Below are positions 8,583 to 16,207 of a stretch of DNA of 35,316 nucleotides, in pieces. Within the stretch, counting starts at the first letter, position 1; every line of letters begins with the position of its first letter. Under the pieces are notes generated by a model. That model did no database searches. It saw only the letters and a list, made by a program, of their open reading frames with translations, and was not told where the DNA came from. A program made the translations under genes and the position numbers. This DNA comes from Rhizobium sp. Q54 (lineage in GTDB: Bacteria > Pseudomonadota > Alphaproteobacteria > UBA828), in contig CAMDDO010000030.1 in assembly GCA_945892755.1 (NCBI GenBank), positions 1 through 35,316 on the forward strand. The letters are read 5' to 3'.

Positions 8583-9128
8583 ATGCGTATCCTTGGCATC
8601 GCAGGGTTTAGTGGCAGCGGCAAGACGACGCTGTTGACTGGGATCCTGCCATTGTTGACCGCACGCGGGCTCGAGGTTGCGACGCTGAAACACGCCCACC
8701 ACGGCTTCGATCCTTTGCCCGTCAACCACGCGAGCCAAGATTGGCGTATCGCCGGCGCGCGAGAAATCGTGCTTGCCGCGCCTGAGCGATATTTGCTCCT
8801 GCATGAATTGCGAGGCGAACCGGAGCCAGCCTTCGAGGCGGTTCTGCCCCTCCTTTCACCGATCGATCTCCTCCTGATCGAGGGCTATAAATTCGCCGAG
8901 CACGACAAGATCGAGGTATTTCGCCACGACAAGGGCGCGCCCTTGCTTGCCGCGACCGATGGCCGTGTCATCGCCTTGGTGACGGATTGCGGCCGGCCCG
9001 CCGGCTTGCCAGCGGCGCGCGCGATCCCGATCTTCGAAATCGACGACATCGTTTCGATTGCACGGTTTGTCGCGGGCCTGTGCGGCGTCAGCCCGAAGGC
9101 ACGCTCCATCGCCGCCGCTCCGTGTTAA
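8583..9128 (+). CDS. mobB: Molybdopterin-guanine dinucleotide biosynthesis adapter protein MobB
   Basis: A GTP-binding protein that assists MobA in attaching GMP to molybdopterin, forming the bis-MGD cofactor. The 181-aa product begins with a P-loop (GFSGSGKTT at residues 8-16). It continues with the MobB blocks ATLKHAHHGFD and LLLIEGYKF, which hold the family's conserved His and Glu-Gly. Length is normal. It starts 3 bp after pgsA and leads a Moco group with moaD and moaE downstream. mobA and the moaA/C genes are not in the window. Confidence 0.94.
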   Translation: MRILGIAGFSGSGKTTLLTGILPLLTARGLEVATLKHAHHGFDPLPVNHASQDWRIAGAREIVLAAPERYLLLHELRGEPEPAFEAVLPLLSPIDLLLIEGYKFAEHDKIEVFRHDKGAPLLAATDGRVIALVTDCGRPAGLPAARAIPIFEIDDIVSIARFVAGLCGVSPKARSIAAAPC

Positions 9129-9153
9129 GCTGACCCCCCATTCGAGAGCGCCG

Positions 9154-9405
9154 ATGAAACTGCTTTATTTCGCCTGGTTGCGTCAGCGCATCGGCCACAC
9201 GGCCGAAGAAATCGCCGTGCCGCCCGAGATCAAGACCGTGCGCGAATTGATCGTTTGGCTCAAGGCGCGCGGCCCCGGCTACGCCGCCGCGCTCGATGAT
9301 CTGAGCGTGGTGCGTGCGGCGGTGAACCAGGACTATGTGCCGCTTGATCATCCGGTGAGGAATGCCGATGAGGTCGCCTTCTTCCCGCCGGTCACGGGGG
9401 GTTGA
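9154..9405 (+). CDS. moaD: Molybdopterin synthase small subunit MoaD
   Basis: A ubiquitin-like sulfur carrier whose C-terminal thiocarboxylate donates sulfur to precursor Z within molybdopterin synthase. The 83-aa product begins MKLLYFAWLRQ and ends in the required Gly-Gly (PPVTGG). The frame is open to 9058, but those codons overlap mobB and do not resemble MoaD, so the ATG at 9154 is chosen. The partner moaE starts 6 bp after its stop. Confidence 0.95.
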   Translation: MKLLYFAWLRQRIGHTAEEIAVPPEIKTVRELIVWLKARGPGYAAALDDLSVVRAAVNQDYVPLDHPVRNADEVAFFPPVTGG

Positions 9406-9411
9406 GAGACC

Positions 9412-9891
9412 ATGATCCGCGTGCAGCGCAAGGATTTCGATGTCGGCGCCGAGATCGCGAAACTGGGCGCCGGCAATCATGCGATCGGCGGCATAGCGAG
9501 TTTCATCGGCACGGTGCGCGAGGGCGCGAGCCATGATGGCGCGGCGAGCCATATCGGCGCGATCACGCTCGAACATTATCCGGGCATGACCGAGCGGCAA
9601 CTGAAAGCAATCGAGGGCGAGGCGCGGGCGCGCTGGACGCTTGATGCGTGCCTGATCATTCACCGTTATGGCCGGCTTGAGCCGGGCGAGCGCATCGTGC
9701 TCGTGGTGACCGCTTCGTCGCACCGTCAGGCCGCGTTGGAGAGTTGCGCGTTCTTGATCGACTGGCTCAAGACCAAGGCGCCGTTTTGGAAACTCGAAGA
9801 TACGGCCGAAGGCGCGCATTGGGTCGAGGCGCGCGCGAGCGACGATCAAGCCACCGCGCGTTGGCAGACCCCACCCAAAGCGGCCGAGTAA
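9412..9891 (+). CDS. moaE: Molybdopterin synthase catalytic subunit MoaE
   Basis: The catalytic half of molybdopterin synthase, which builds the dithiolene of molybdopterin with MoaD. The 159-aa product carries the conserved block IGGIASFIGTVREGA near residues 25-39. It also has RIVLVVTASSHRQAA and the signature LKTKAPFWKLED (residues 119-130), with lysines 120 and 127 in the positions of the catalytic lysines of the E. coli enzyme. The 6-bp gap to moaD fits a co-translated heterodimer. Confidence 0.96.
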   Translation: MIRVQRKDFDVGAEIAKLGAGNHAIGGIASFIGTVREGASHDGAASHIGAITLEHYPGMTERQLKAIEGEARARWTLDACLIIHRYGRLEPGERIVLVVTASSHRQAALESCAFLIDWLKTKAPFWKLEDTAEGAHWVEARASDDQATARWQTPPKAAE

Positions 9892-9928
9892 GCGCTGCCG
9901 CGACAATCTTGATCTTCTGGGGGGCTCA

Positions 9929-10777
9929 ATGGCGATCAAACAGGCGCGCGTGAAGTTATTCGACGGTTGCGCGCTCAATTATCTCGAAGCCGGGCGCGGC
10001 GAGCCCTTGGTCTTCATCCCCGGTTGGTCGCAGACCGCCGAGCAATATCGCGCGCAACTTGACGACCTATCGAACCGCTTTCATGTCTTCGCGTTCGATC
10101 TGCGCGGCCATGGCGATTCGGATAAGCCGACGACCGGCTATCGCATGCACCGTTTGGCGCGCGACGTGCGCGAGACGCTCGCCCGGCTCGATCTCGATAG
10201 CGTGACCTTGGCCGGGCATTCGATGGGCTCCTCGGTGATCTGGTGCTATCACGACTTGTTCGGGCCCGAGCGGCTGAAGCGCGTCATCTTCGTCGATCAA
10301 GGCGCGTGCAATGTTTATCACCCGAGTTGGAGCGAGGCCGAGCGCCTCGAAGCCGGCGCGGTCTTCACGGCGCAATCGCTGCACGATACCGCGATCGCGC
10401 TGGCCGGGCCGGAGGGCGTGCGGACCACCGAGAATTTCGTGCGCACCGCGTTCTTCACCAAGGCCTATCCGGCCGAGCGGCTCGCCTGGGTGATCGCGGA
10501 AAATCTCAAAATGCCGCGCATGGCTGCCGCCAAGTTGATCCTCAATCATTGTATGCAGGATTGGCGCGACGTAATTCCGACCATTCGTCTGCCGACGCTT
10601 GTCGTGGGCGGTGCCGCGAGCCTGTTCGACCCGAAATCACAAACCTGGATCGCCGATCAGATTCCGGGCGCGCGGGCTGAAATCTTCGCCGCCGATGAAG
10701 GCGGCAGCCATTTCATGTTTCTCGAGAACCCGACACGCTTCAACGCGCTGGTGCGCGCGTTCATGACCGAGTGCTGA
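9929..10777 (+). CDS. Alpha/beta-fold hydrolase
   Basis: A 282-aa cytosolic alpha/beta hydrolase of unknown substrate. Visible features are the oxyanion region FIPGWSQTAEQY (29-40), the block FDLRGHGDSDKP (56-67), the nucleophile elbow GHSMGSS with Ser98, a candidate acid Asp234 in GGAASLFDPKSQ, and catalytic His261 in EGGSHFMFLENP. All triad members are present, so it should be active. A GGGGGG purine run precedes the ATG at 9929. It is 37 bp downstream of moaE and probably read from the same transcript, though no Moco role is implied. Its TGA stop abuts the stop of the convergent ilvE. Confidence 0.88.
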   Translation: MAIKQARVKLFDGCALNYLEAGRGEPLVFIPGWSQTAEQYRAQLDDLSNRFHVFAFDLRGHGDSDKPTTGYRMHRLARDVRETLARLDLDSVTLAGHSMGSSVIWCYHDLFGPERLKRVIFVDQGACNVYHPSWSEAERLEAGAVFTAQSLHDTAIALAGPEGVRTTENFVRTAFFTKAYPAERLAWVIAENLKMPRMAAAKLILNHCMQDWRDVIPTIRLPTLVVGGAASLFDPKSQTWIADQIPGARAEIFAADEGGSHFMFLENPTRFNALVRAFMTEC

Positions 10778-11659
10778 TCAGCTCGGCTGTCTGACCAGCG
10801 CGTCGTAATCGGCCATCAGGTTCCGCGTGATCGGGCCGACCTGATAATTATGCTGGTCGATCTCGCCAACCGGCGTCACCTCGGCGGCGGTGCCGGTCAG
10901 GAACACCTCGTCGGCCGTGGCAAGCTCGGCCGGCATGATGGCGCGCTCGGTGACCGTGACACCGCGCTTGCGCGCCAGATCCATCACGGTCCGCCGCGTG
11001 ATGCCATCGAGAAAACAATCGGGCGTCGGCGTGTGCAGCGCGCCGTCCTTGGCGAGAAAGACATTCGCCCCGGTCGCCTCGGCGAGCTGGCCGCGATAAT
11101 CCAACATCAGGGCGTCGTGATAGCCCTTGGCCTCGGCCTTGTGCTTGGAGAGCGTGCAGATCATGTAAAGCCCGGCGGCCTTGGCCTTGACCGGCGCGGT
11201 ATCCGGCGCCGGGCGGCGCCAATCGGAGATCGTCAGCTTGATGCCCTTGGTGCGCGCCTCGTCGCCGAAATAGCGCGGCCACTGCCAGGCCGCGATGGCG
11301 ACATGGATTTTGGTCTGCTGCGCGGCGACGCCCATTTGCTCGGGTCCGCGCCAGGCGATCGGGCGAACATAGCCATCGACGATCTTGTTGGCCTTGATCA
11401 CAGCGTTGCACGCGGCGTCGATCTGATCGCGGCTATAGGGGATCTCGAAGCCAAGCTGACCGGCCGAGAAAAAGAGCCGCTCGGTGTGGGGCCTGAGCTT
11501 GAAGATGCGCCCCTCATAGGCGCGCTCGCCCTCGAACACGGCGCTGGCATAATGCAGTGCATGGCTCAGCACGTGGATCTTCGCGGCGCGCCAGTCGACC
11601 AGCTGGCCATCGAGCCAGATAACGCCGTCGCGATCGTCATAGGGGATCAAATCGGCCAT
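10778..11659 (-). CDS. ilvE: Branched-chain amino acid aminotransferase (class IV PLP enzyme)
   Basis: It transaminates 2-oxo acids to leucine, isoleucine and valine. The 293-aa product has the fold-type IV features: the early block LSHALHYASAVFEGERAY (31-48), the PLP-lysine K160 in VKAKAAGLY, the DALMLDYRGQLAEATGANVF segment that binds cofactor, and TGTAAEVTPVGEID near the end. Length matches the short bacterial BCAT group. It is divergent from the MarR-type regulator across a 96-bp spacer that holds a long palindrome, so that regulator may influence it. Its TGA stop is immediately next to the hydrolase stop on the other strand. Confidence 0.95.
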   Translation of the reverse strand: MADLIPYDDRDGVIWLDGQLVDWRAAKIHVLSHALHYASAVFEGERAYEGRIFKLRPHTERLFFSAGQLGFEIPYSRDQIDAACNAVIKANKIVDGYVRPIAWRGPEQMGVAAQQTKIHVAIAAWQWPRYFGDEARTKGIKLTISDWRRPAPDTAPVKAKAAGLYMICTLSKHKAEAKGYHDALMLDYRGQLAEATGANVFLAKDGALHTPTPDCFLDGITRRTVMDLARKRGVTVTERAIMPAELATADEVFLTGTAAEVTPVGEIDQHNYQVGPITRNLMADYDALVRQPS

Positions 11660-11719
11660 GGCGCACGTTGTCCTTACGCTGACGCTGGGCGTGTCGGCGC
11701 TGCGGTAGCACCAACGCTA

Positions 11720-11748
11720 TTGCCTTGCCTAGCATCGGCGGGTATTTA
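11720..11748 (+). promoter_or_regulatory. Sigma-70-type promoter for the marR gene
   Basis: A -35 hexamer TTGCCT (11720-11725), a 17-bp spacer and a -10 hexamer TATTTA (11743-11748) lie just upstream of the marR ATG at 11756. Initiation 7-8 nt after the -10 would place +1 on or next to the start codon, giving a leaderless mRNA. No Shine-Dalgarno is present, which fits. Confidence 0.55.
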
Positions 11749-11771
11749 AGTCAACATGGCTGACATAAATA
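11743..11771. promoter_or_regulatory. 29-bp near-perfect palindrome, probable MarR operator
   Basis: The half-sites TATTTAAGTCA (11743-11753) and TGACATAAATA (11761-11771) are inverted with one mismatch in eleven positions around a 7-bp centre. The palindrome spans the -10 element and the ATG (11756) of the marR gene, so binding would block its transcription. MarR dimers bind palindromes of about this size near their own promoters. A minus-strand TTGACT within it could also be the -35 of ilvE. Confidence 0.65.
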
Positions 11772-12241
11772 CCGGGCCAAACCCGCTGTTCTTGCGCGAG
11801 GACCAGCTCCATCAGGCCATGGAGCTGCTGTTCTATGCCTACCGCGATTTCACCGCCGAGTGCGACGCCATGTTGGCGACCTACGGCTTTGGCCGCGCCC
11901 ACCACCGCGTGATCTATTTCGTCGGGCGTTATCCGGCGCTCTCGGTCAGCGAGCTTTTGGGCATCCTTCGCATCACCAAGCAAAGCCTGTCGCGCGTCTT
12001 GGGCGAGCTGGTCGAACAGGGCTTCGTCTCCTCGCGTCCAGGCCCGACCGACCGGCGCCGGCGCGTCCTGGAGCTGACCGAGAAGGGCCGCGTGCTCGAA
12101 AGCCGGCTCTCGACCATACAGCGCGCCTGCATCGCGCGGGCCTATCGCGAGGCTGGCGGCGAGGCGGTCGCCGGCTTTCGCAAGGTGCTGCTCGGCATCT
12201 TGAACGGCGACGACCGTAGACGCTTCGAGCGCGGCGCCTAG
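11756..12241 (+). CDS. MarR-family transcriptional regulator (PetP-like)
   Basis: A 161-aa winged-helix dimeric regulator. Residues about 20-50 form the helical dimer arm. LSVSELLGILRITKQSLSRVLGELVEQG (about 62-89) is the helix-turn-helix, and PGPTDRRRRVLELTEKG (about 95-111) is the wing with the conserved D-x-R motif. It sits directly upstream of an OmpR-type regulator and an EnvZ-like kinase. The MarR-plus-OmpR pairing resembles petP-petR of Rhodobacter capsulatus, described in connection with cytochrome bc1 expression. Equivalence here is inferred from gene order and family only. The gene's promoter and start codon are covered by a long palindrome, suggesting autoregulation. Confidence 0.9.
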   Translation: MADINTGPNPLFLREDQLHQAMELLFYAYRDFTAECDAMLATYGFGRAHHRVIYFVGRYPALSVSELLGILRITKQSLSRVLGELVEQGFVSSRPGPTDRRRRVLELTEKGRVLESRLSTIQRACIARAYREAGGEAVAGFRKVLLGILNGDDRRRFERGA

Positions 12242-12261
12242 GCGCGTCAGGGCCGCGACCC

Positions 12262-12267
12262 TATAAT
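12262..12267 (+). promoter_or_regulatory. Consensus -10 hexamer TATAAT upstream of the response regulator
   Basis: An exact TATAAT lies between the marR stop and the response-regulator ATG at 12276, eight bases before it. The matching -35 region (around 12239-12244) is poor, so a secondary promoter is suggested rather than shown. No Shine-Dalgarno precedes the ATG, so any transcript starting here would be nearly leaderless. Confidence 0.4.
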
Positions 12268-12275
12268 CCCACGGC

Positions 12276-13010
12276 ATGAAAAGCGAAAGCGGTGGCGCCG
12301 AGAGCGCGGACGGCGAGGCCCGGCACATCCTCGTGGTCGACGATGACGATCGCCTGCGCGCGTTGATCGCGCGTTATCTGGGCGATCAGGGCTATCGCGT
12401 GACGGGTGCCAAGGACGCAAAAGATGCCAAGGCGAAACTGGCCGGCATGGCGTTCGACCTGATCGTGGTCGACGTCATGATGCCGGGCCAGAACGGCATA
12501 GAGTTGACCCGCGCGTTGCGCGATACGCTCGATTTGCCGATCCTGATGCTGACCGCCATGGGCGAGCCCGAAGATCGAATCGCCGGCCTCGAAGCCGGCG
12601 TTGACGACTATCTCGCGAAGCCGTTCGAGCCGCGCGAGCTGGTCTTGCGCATCGCGACCATCCTGCGCCGTGCCGCGCCGCGCACGCCGGCCATCGAGCC
12701 GGTGGCATCACCGCTCAAGCTCGGCTCATTCCGCTTCGACCGCAATCGCGATCTTCTCCTCAACGACGATGCGCCGGTCAGGCTGACCACGGCCGAGGCG
12801 GGGCTGCTTCGCATTTTCGCCGCGGCGCCGGGGCGAACGCTGAGCCGCGACGCGCTTTGCGAGGAGATCGGCGCGGACCCGACGGGGCGCGCCCTCGACG
12901 TGCAGATCATTCGCCTCAGGCGCAAGATCGAAGCCAATCCGAAAGAGCCGCGCTACCTCGTGACGGTCTGGGGCGAGGGCTATGCGCTTCGTCCCGATCC
13001 CGACGGTTGA
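12276..13010 (+). CDS. OmpR-family response regulator (PetR/OmpR-like)
   Basis: A 244-aa DNA-binding response regulator. The receiver domain spans about residues 16-132, with the acidic pocket D22-D24, phospho-acceptor D66 (DLIVVDVMMPG), the Thr/Ser switch in MLTAMGE and Lys115 in AKPFEPRE. A winged-helix effector domain follows (about 148-240), with ALDVQIIRLRRKIE as recognition helix and LVTVWGEGYAL at the terminal hairpin. All phosphorylation residues are intact. The kinase gene starts 29 bp after this stop, so the two form a cognate pair. The N-terminal 15 residues are Ser/Gly/Glu-rich and probably disordered. Confidence 0.94.
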   Translation: MKSESGGAESADGEARHILVVDDDDRLRALIARYLGDQGYRVTGAKDAKDAKAKLAGMAFDLIVVDVMMPGQNGIELTRALRDTLDLPILMLTAMGEPEDRIAGLEAGVDDYLAKPFEPRELVLRIATILRRAAPRTPAIEPVASPLKLGSFRFDRNRDLLLNDDAPVRLTTAEAGLLRIFAAAPGRTLSRDALCEEIGADPTGRALDVQIIRLRRKIEANPKEPRYLVTVWGEGYALRPDPDG

Positions 13011-13038
13011 GCGTCCGGCTCATGCCACGACCCCTGCC

Positions 13039-14367
13039 ATGCGCCAGCTGAAACAGCTCCTGCCGAAAAGTCTGTTCTGGCGCTCCTTCCTGATCGTGCT
13101 GATCCCGGTCGTGCTGCTGCAGGGCGCGGTCGCGCTGATCTTCATCGACCGGCACATCGAGAATACGACGCGCCGGCTGGCGGCGGGCGTGGCGGGCGAT
13201 GTCGCGTTCCTGCTCGATTCGCTGCGCGTGATCGACGATCCGTCACTGCGGCAATGGACCGTGCAGCGCGCCCACGAAGCGCTCCAAATCACGCTGGATC
13301 GGACCGAAGCGAGCGCCGCCGAGCCGCTGGTCGCCGGACGCGACAGCGGCTTCGTCACGGAGGCGCTTTATCGCGCGCTGTTCGAGCACCTGCGCGTTCC
13401 GATCGAGGTGCGCGAGGCGCGCGCCATCCAGCGTTTCGTCATGCGCGTCGGCTTGCCGGAAGGCACCGCGACCTTGACCGTCGCGCGCAAGCGCCTGGAA
13501 AGCACGACGACCCACATCTTCTTTACCTGGATGGTCGGCGCGGCGGTTTTGTTCACCGGCGTCGCGGTGATTTTCCTGCGCAATCAATTGCGGCCGATCT
13601 CGCGTCTGGCGCGCGCCGCGGAGGCTTTCGGCAAAGGCCGGCCCGTGACCTGGCTCAAGCCCTCGGGCGCCGCCGAAGTCCGCCAGGCGACCGCGGCGTT
13701 TCTCGAAATGCAGCACCGCATCACGCGCCAGATTACCCAGCGCACGGAGATGCTGGCCGGCGTCTCGCACGACCTGCGCGCGCCCTTGACCCGCATGCGG
13801 CTCGAGCTGGCACTGCTGGCTTCGAGCAAAAGTCGGCACGAGGCCGACATCCGGGCGCTCGAAGCCGATGTCGTCGAGATGGAGCACATGATCGACGAAT
13901 ACATCGCCTTCGCGCGCGGCCAGGAGGGCGAGGCGCCGGTCGAGACCGATCTCGCCGCGCTGCTCGACGACGTGGTGGAGGGGGCGAGCCGGCGCGGCGC
14001 CTCGATCGCGCTTCAAACCGAACGGCCGCTCGCGGTCACGCTGCGCCCGGGCGCGATGAAGCGCTGCATCACCAATCTGGTCGACAACGCGATCCGCTAT
14101 GGCGGCGCGGTCAAGGTCGCGACGCTACGGCGCGGCGCGGCGATCGAGATCGCCGTCGAGGACGATGGCCCGGGCATTCCGGAAGCCGACCGCGAACGGG
14201 TCTTCCGCCCGTTCGTGCGGCTCGACGCCTCGCGCGACCCCAATCGCGGCGGCACCGGCCTTGGCCTCACCATCGCGCGCGACATCGCGCGTGGCCATGG
14301 CGGCGATCTGACCTTGAGCGAAGCGGAAGGCGGCGGCGTGCGCGTGGTGCTGAGATTGCCGGTCTGA
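13039..14367 (+). CDS. EnvZ-like membrane sensor histidine kinase
   Basis: A 442-aa inner-membrane kinase. TM1 is about residues 13-36, followed by a periplasmic sensor region of about 120 residues, TM2 about 158-180 and a HAMP linker starting RNQLRPISRLARAAEAFG. The phosphoacceptor is H244 in GVSHDLRAPLTRMR, almost the same as in EnvZ. The ATP-binding domain has the N box (NLVDNAIRYG), G1 box (EDDGPGIP), F box and G2 box (GGTGLGLTIARDI). The frame opens earlier at 12982 inside the response-regulator gene, but the ATG at 13039 gives a normal N-terminus right before TM1. Its stop abuts the stop of the convergent csaA-like gene, leaving no room for a terminator. Confidence 0.93.
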   Translation: MRQLKQLLPKSLFWRSFLIVLIPVVLLQGAVALIFIDRHIENTTRRLAAGVAGDVAFLLDSLRVIDDPSLRQWTVQRAHEALQITLDRTEASAAEPLVAGRDSGFVTEALYRALFEHLRVPIEVREARAIQRFVMRVGLPEGTATLTVARKRLESTTTHIFFTWMVGAAVLFTGVAVIFLRNQLRPISRLARAAEAFGKGRPVTWLKPSGAAEVRQATAAFLEMQHRITRQITQRTEMLAGVSHDLRAPLTRMRLELALLASSKSRHEADIRALEADVVEMEHMIDEYIAFARGQEGEAPVETDLAALLDDVVEGASRRGASIALQTERPLAVTLRPGAMKRCITNLVDNAIRYGGAVKVATLRRGAAIEIAVEDDGPGIPEADRERVFRPFVRLDASRDPNRGGTGLGLTIARDIARGHGGDLTLSEAEGGGVRVVLRLPV

Positions 14368-14709
14368 TCAGAACAACCGCGCGCCATTGGGCACCGGGCG
14401 GTCGGGCGCGATGAGCACGATGCGGCCCTTGGCATCGGGAAAGCCCAGGACCAGAACCTCGGAAAGAAACGGGCCGATCTGGCGCGGCGCGAAATTGACC
14501 ACGGCGGCGACCTGGCAGCCGATCAACGCCGCCGGCGCATAATGTTCGGTGATCTGAGCCGAGCTTTTCTTCATGCCAAGCTCGGCGCCGAAATCGATCC
14601 AGAGCTTGAACGCCGGCTTGCGGGCCTCGGGGAACGGCTCGGCGCGCACCACCGTGCCGACCCGAACATCGACCTTCAAGAACTCGTCGAAGCTGATCGT
14701 CGCGCTCAA
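14368..14709 (-). CDS. tRNA-binding domain protein, CsaA-like
   Basis: A 113-aa OB-fold protein of the tRNA-binding (EMAP II/Arc1p/MetRS-C) type. FDEFLKVDVRVGTVVRAE opens the fold. KLWIDFGAELGMKKSSAQ carries the family's SSAQI-like motif, and the C-terminus is of CsaA type (LGFPDAKGRIVLIAPDR then VPNGARLF). Bacillus CsaA is described as an export-related chaperone and tRNA binder. No ATG is available near the domain start. A TTG at 14709, two bases after the TetR stop, gives exactly a CsaA-sized protein and implies translational coupling. The open frame continues upstream to 14907 only as a shadow of the TetR gene. Confidence 0.85.
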   Translation of the reverse strand: MSATISFDEFLKVDVRVGTVVRAEPFPEARKPAFKLWIDFGAELGMKKSSAQITEHYAPAALIGCQVAAVVNFAPRQIGPFLSEVLVLGFPDAKGRIVLIAPDRPVPNGARLF

Positions 14710-14711
14710 GC

Positions 14712-15332
14712 TCAGGCCGGCCTCGGCGCGTCGCTCGGCTCGGGCCGCGCCCTGCCGCGCACCAGACGGATCAACCGGTCGATGCGCCGGAGGTGACCAT
14801 CGAGCGCCTTCATCGTGCGCGCCATATCCGGGCTGTCGTCGCTCAGCCAGACCCGCCAGGCGTCGAGATAGACCAACGCGAGCCCTTTGCGCCGGAGCGC
14901 GCCGCATGGGCCCGACGACGAAATCCCCGCGGCTTCGAGCATCGCCGCCATCGAGCGGCGCAACAGACAGGCGCCGACCAGGCCCGCCTCCGCATCGCCG
15001 AGCGAGCCGCGCAGGATGGAGCGCAGAGCCTCTTTGTGCGGCGCAAGCGCATCGAAGCGGCGCATCAGGACATCGAACAGGCGCTCATGGGCCGGACGAT
15101 CGGCGAGCGCCTGGTCGCGCGCGGCCATGACCTGTGAATCGATGCGCCGGCTAAAGCCCGCGAGCAACGCCGCCTTGGATGAGTAGGCCTCGAACAGAGC
15201 CGCGAGCGTCAGGCCGGCTCGTTCGGCCACCATCTCGAGCGTGACCTCACGCCAGGATCGCTCGGCCGCGAGCGCCAACGCGGCCTCGATCGGATCACTG
15301 GTTTCGCGGGTCTTCCTGGCTCGCTTCGGCAT
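14712..15332 (-). CDS. TetR-like regulator with a COQ9-like C-terminal region
   Basis: A 206-aa protein. Residues about 12-58 form a TetR helix-turn-helix (EVTLEMVAERAGLTLAAL, then LFEAYSSKAAL). The C-terminal half contains LALVYLDAWRVWLSDDSPDM followed by RTMKALDGHL (residues about 151-180), whose W...DDSPD..TM..LD pattern resembles the COQ9 lipid-binding domain, itself a divergent TetR fold used in ubiquinone synthesis. It could be a DNA-binding repressor or a COQ9-type lipid protein. The intact recognition helix makes the former possible. It is 43 bp downstream of proC in a minus-strand operon headed by ubiK, which gives the ubiquinone idea some context. Confidence 0.8.
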   Translation of the reverse strand: MPKRARKTRETSDPIEAALALAAERSWREVTLEMVAERAGLTLAALFEAYSSKAALLAGFSRRIDSQVMAARDQALADRPAHERLFDVLMRRFDALAPHKEALRSILRGSLGDAEAGLVGACLLRRSMAAMLEAAGISSSGPCGALRRKGLALVYLDAWRVWLSDDSPDMARTMKALDGHLRRIDRLIRLVRGRARPEPSDAPRPA

Positions 15333-15375
15333 GATCGCTGAATGCTAGGCCGCGACGCCGACGCGGTCAAACCGC

Positions 15376-16203
15376 TCAGCGCGCAAGCTCGCGCGAGCGA
15401 CTCGTCGCGGCGGCGACGGCGCGGGCCATGAGCGGACCGAGACCGTCGGACGCCAGCAAAACCTCGAGCGCGGCCTGGGTCGTGCCGCCGGGGCTGGTCA
15501 CGTTGCGGCGGAGCTCGGCCGGCGCGGTGCCCGATTCGAGCGCGAGCGCGCCCGAGCCCGCGACCGTGACGAGGGCGAGCCGCGCGGCCAAGGGCACCGG
15601 CAGGCCCGACTCGACGCCCGCCGCAGCGAGCGCTTCGATGAGCAAGAAGACATAGGCCGGCCCGCTGCCCGAAACCGCGGTCACGGCATCTATCAGCGCT
15701 TCGTCTTCGACCCAGGCGACCTCGCCGACCGCGCCAAGCAATTCCGTGGCGCGCTCGCGCATCGCTGGGCTGACGCCCGCGCTTGGACAAGCGACCGTGA
15801 TACCGCGCCCAATCGCCGCCGGGGTGTTCGGCATGGCCCGCACGATCGGCACCGCGCCGAGTGTCTTAGTGAACGAGCCGATCGTGCGGCCCGCCGCGAT
15901 CGACAGCACGAGCGCGCCAGCGCCGGCCAGAGCGCGATAGGCCGGGAGGACGGTTTCCATGATTTGCGGTTTGACCGCCAGCACCAGCACGCCGGGCATG
16001 AACCCGGCTGGCAGCGCCCCGACATCGCTCACGATACGGGCGCCGAGTGCGCTGAGCCGCGAAGCGGTCGCCGCATCGGGCTCGACCACGACGGCATCAT
16101 TCGGCTTGAGCGTGCCGCGCAGCCAGCCGGAGAGCAGCGCGCCGCCCATTTTGCCGCCACCGACCAGGACGACGCCCGGCGGCAGCGTTTGGCGCGCGGT
16201 CAT
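15376..16203 (-). CDS. proC: Pyrroline-5-carboxylate reductase
   Basis: The last enzyme of proline synthesis, reducing 1-pyrroline-5-carboxylate with NAD(P)H. The 275-aa product has the Rossmann motif GGGKMGGALLSGW (15-27), VLAVKPQIMETVL, the MPNTPAAIGRG block and the family signature AVSGSGPAYVFLLIEAL. It ends with the conserved TSPGGTTQAALEVL. Length is normal and no key residue is missing. Its ATG is 4 bp after the stop of the upstream ybjN-like gene, so they are co-translated. Confidence 0.96.
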   Translation of the reverse strand: MTARQTLPPGVVLVGGGKMGGALLSGWLRGTLKPNDAVVVEPDAATASRLSALGARIVSDVGALPAGFMPGVLVLAVKPQIMETVLPAYRALAGAGALVLSIAAGRTIGSFTKTLGAVPIVRAMPNTPAAIGRGITVACPSAGVSPAMRERATELLGAVGEVAWVEDEALIDAVTAVSGSGPAYVFLLIEALAAAGVESGLPVPLAARLALVTVAGSGALALESGTAPAELRRNVTSPGGTTQAALEVLLASDGLGPLMARAVAAATSRSRELAR

Positions 16204-16207
16204 GTGC

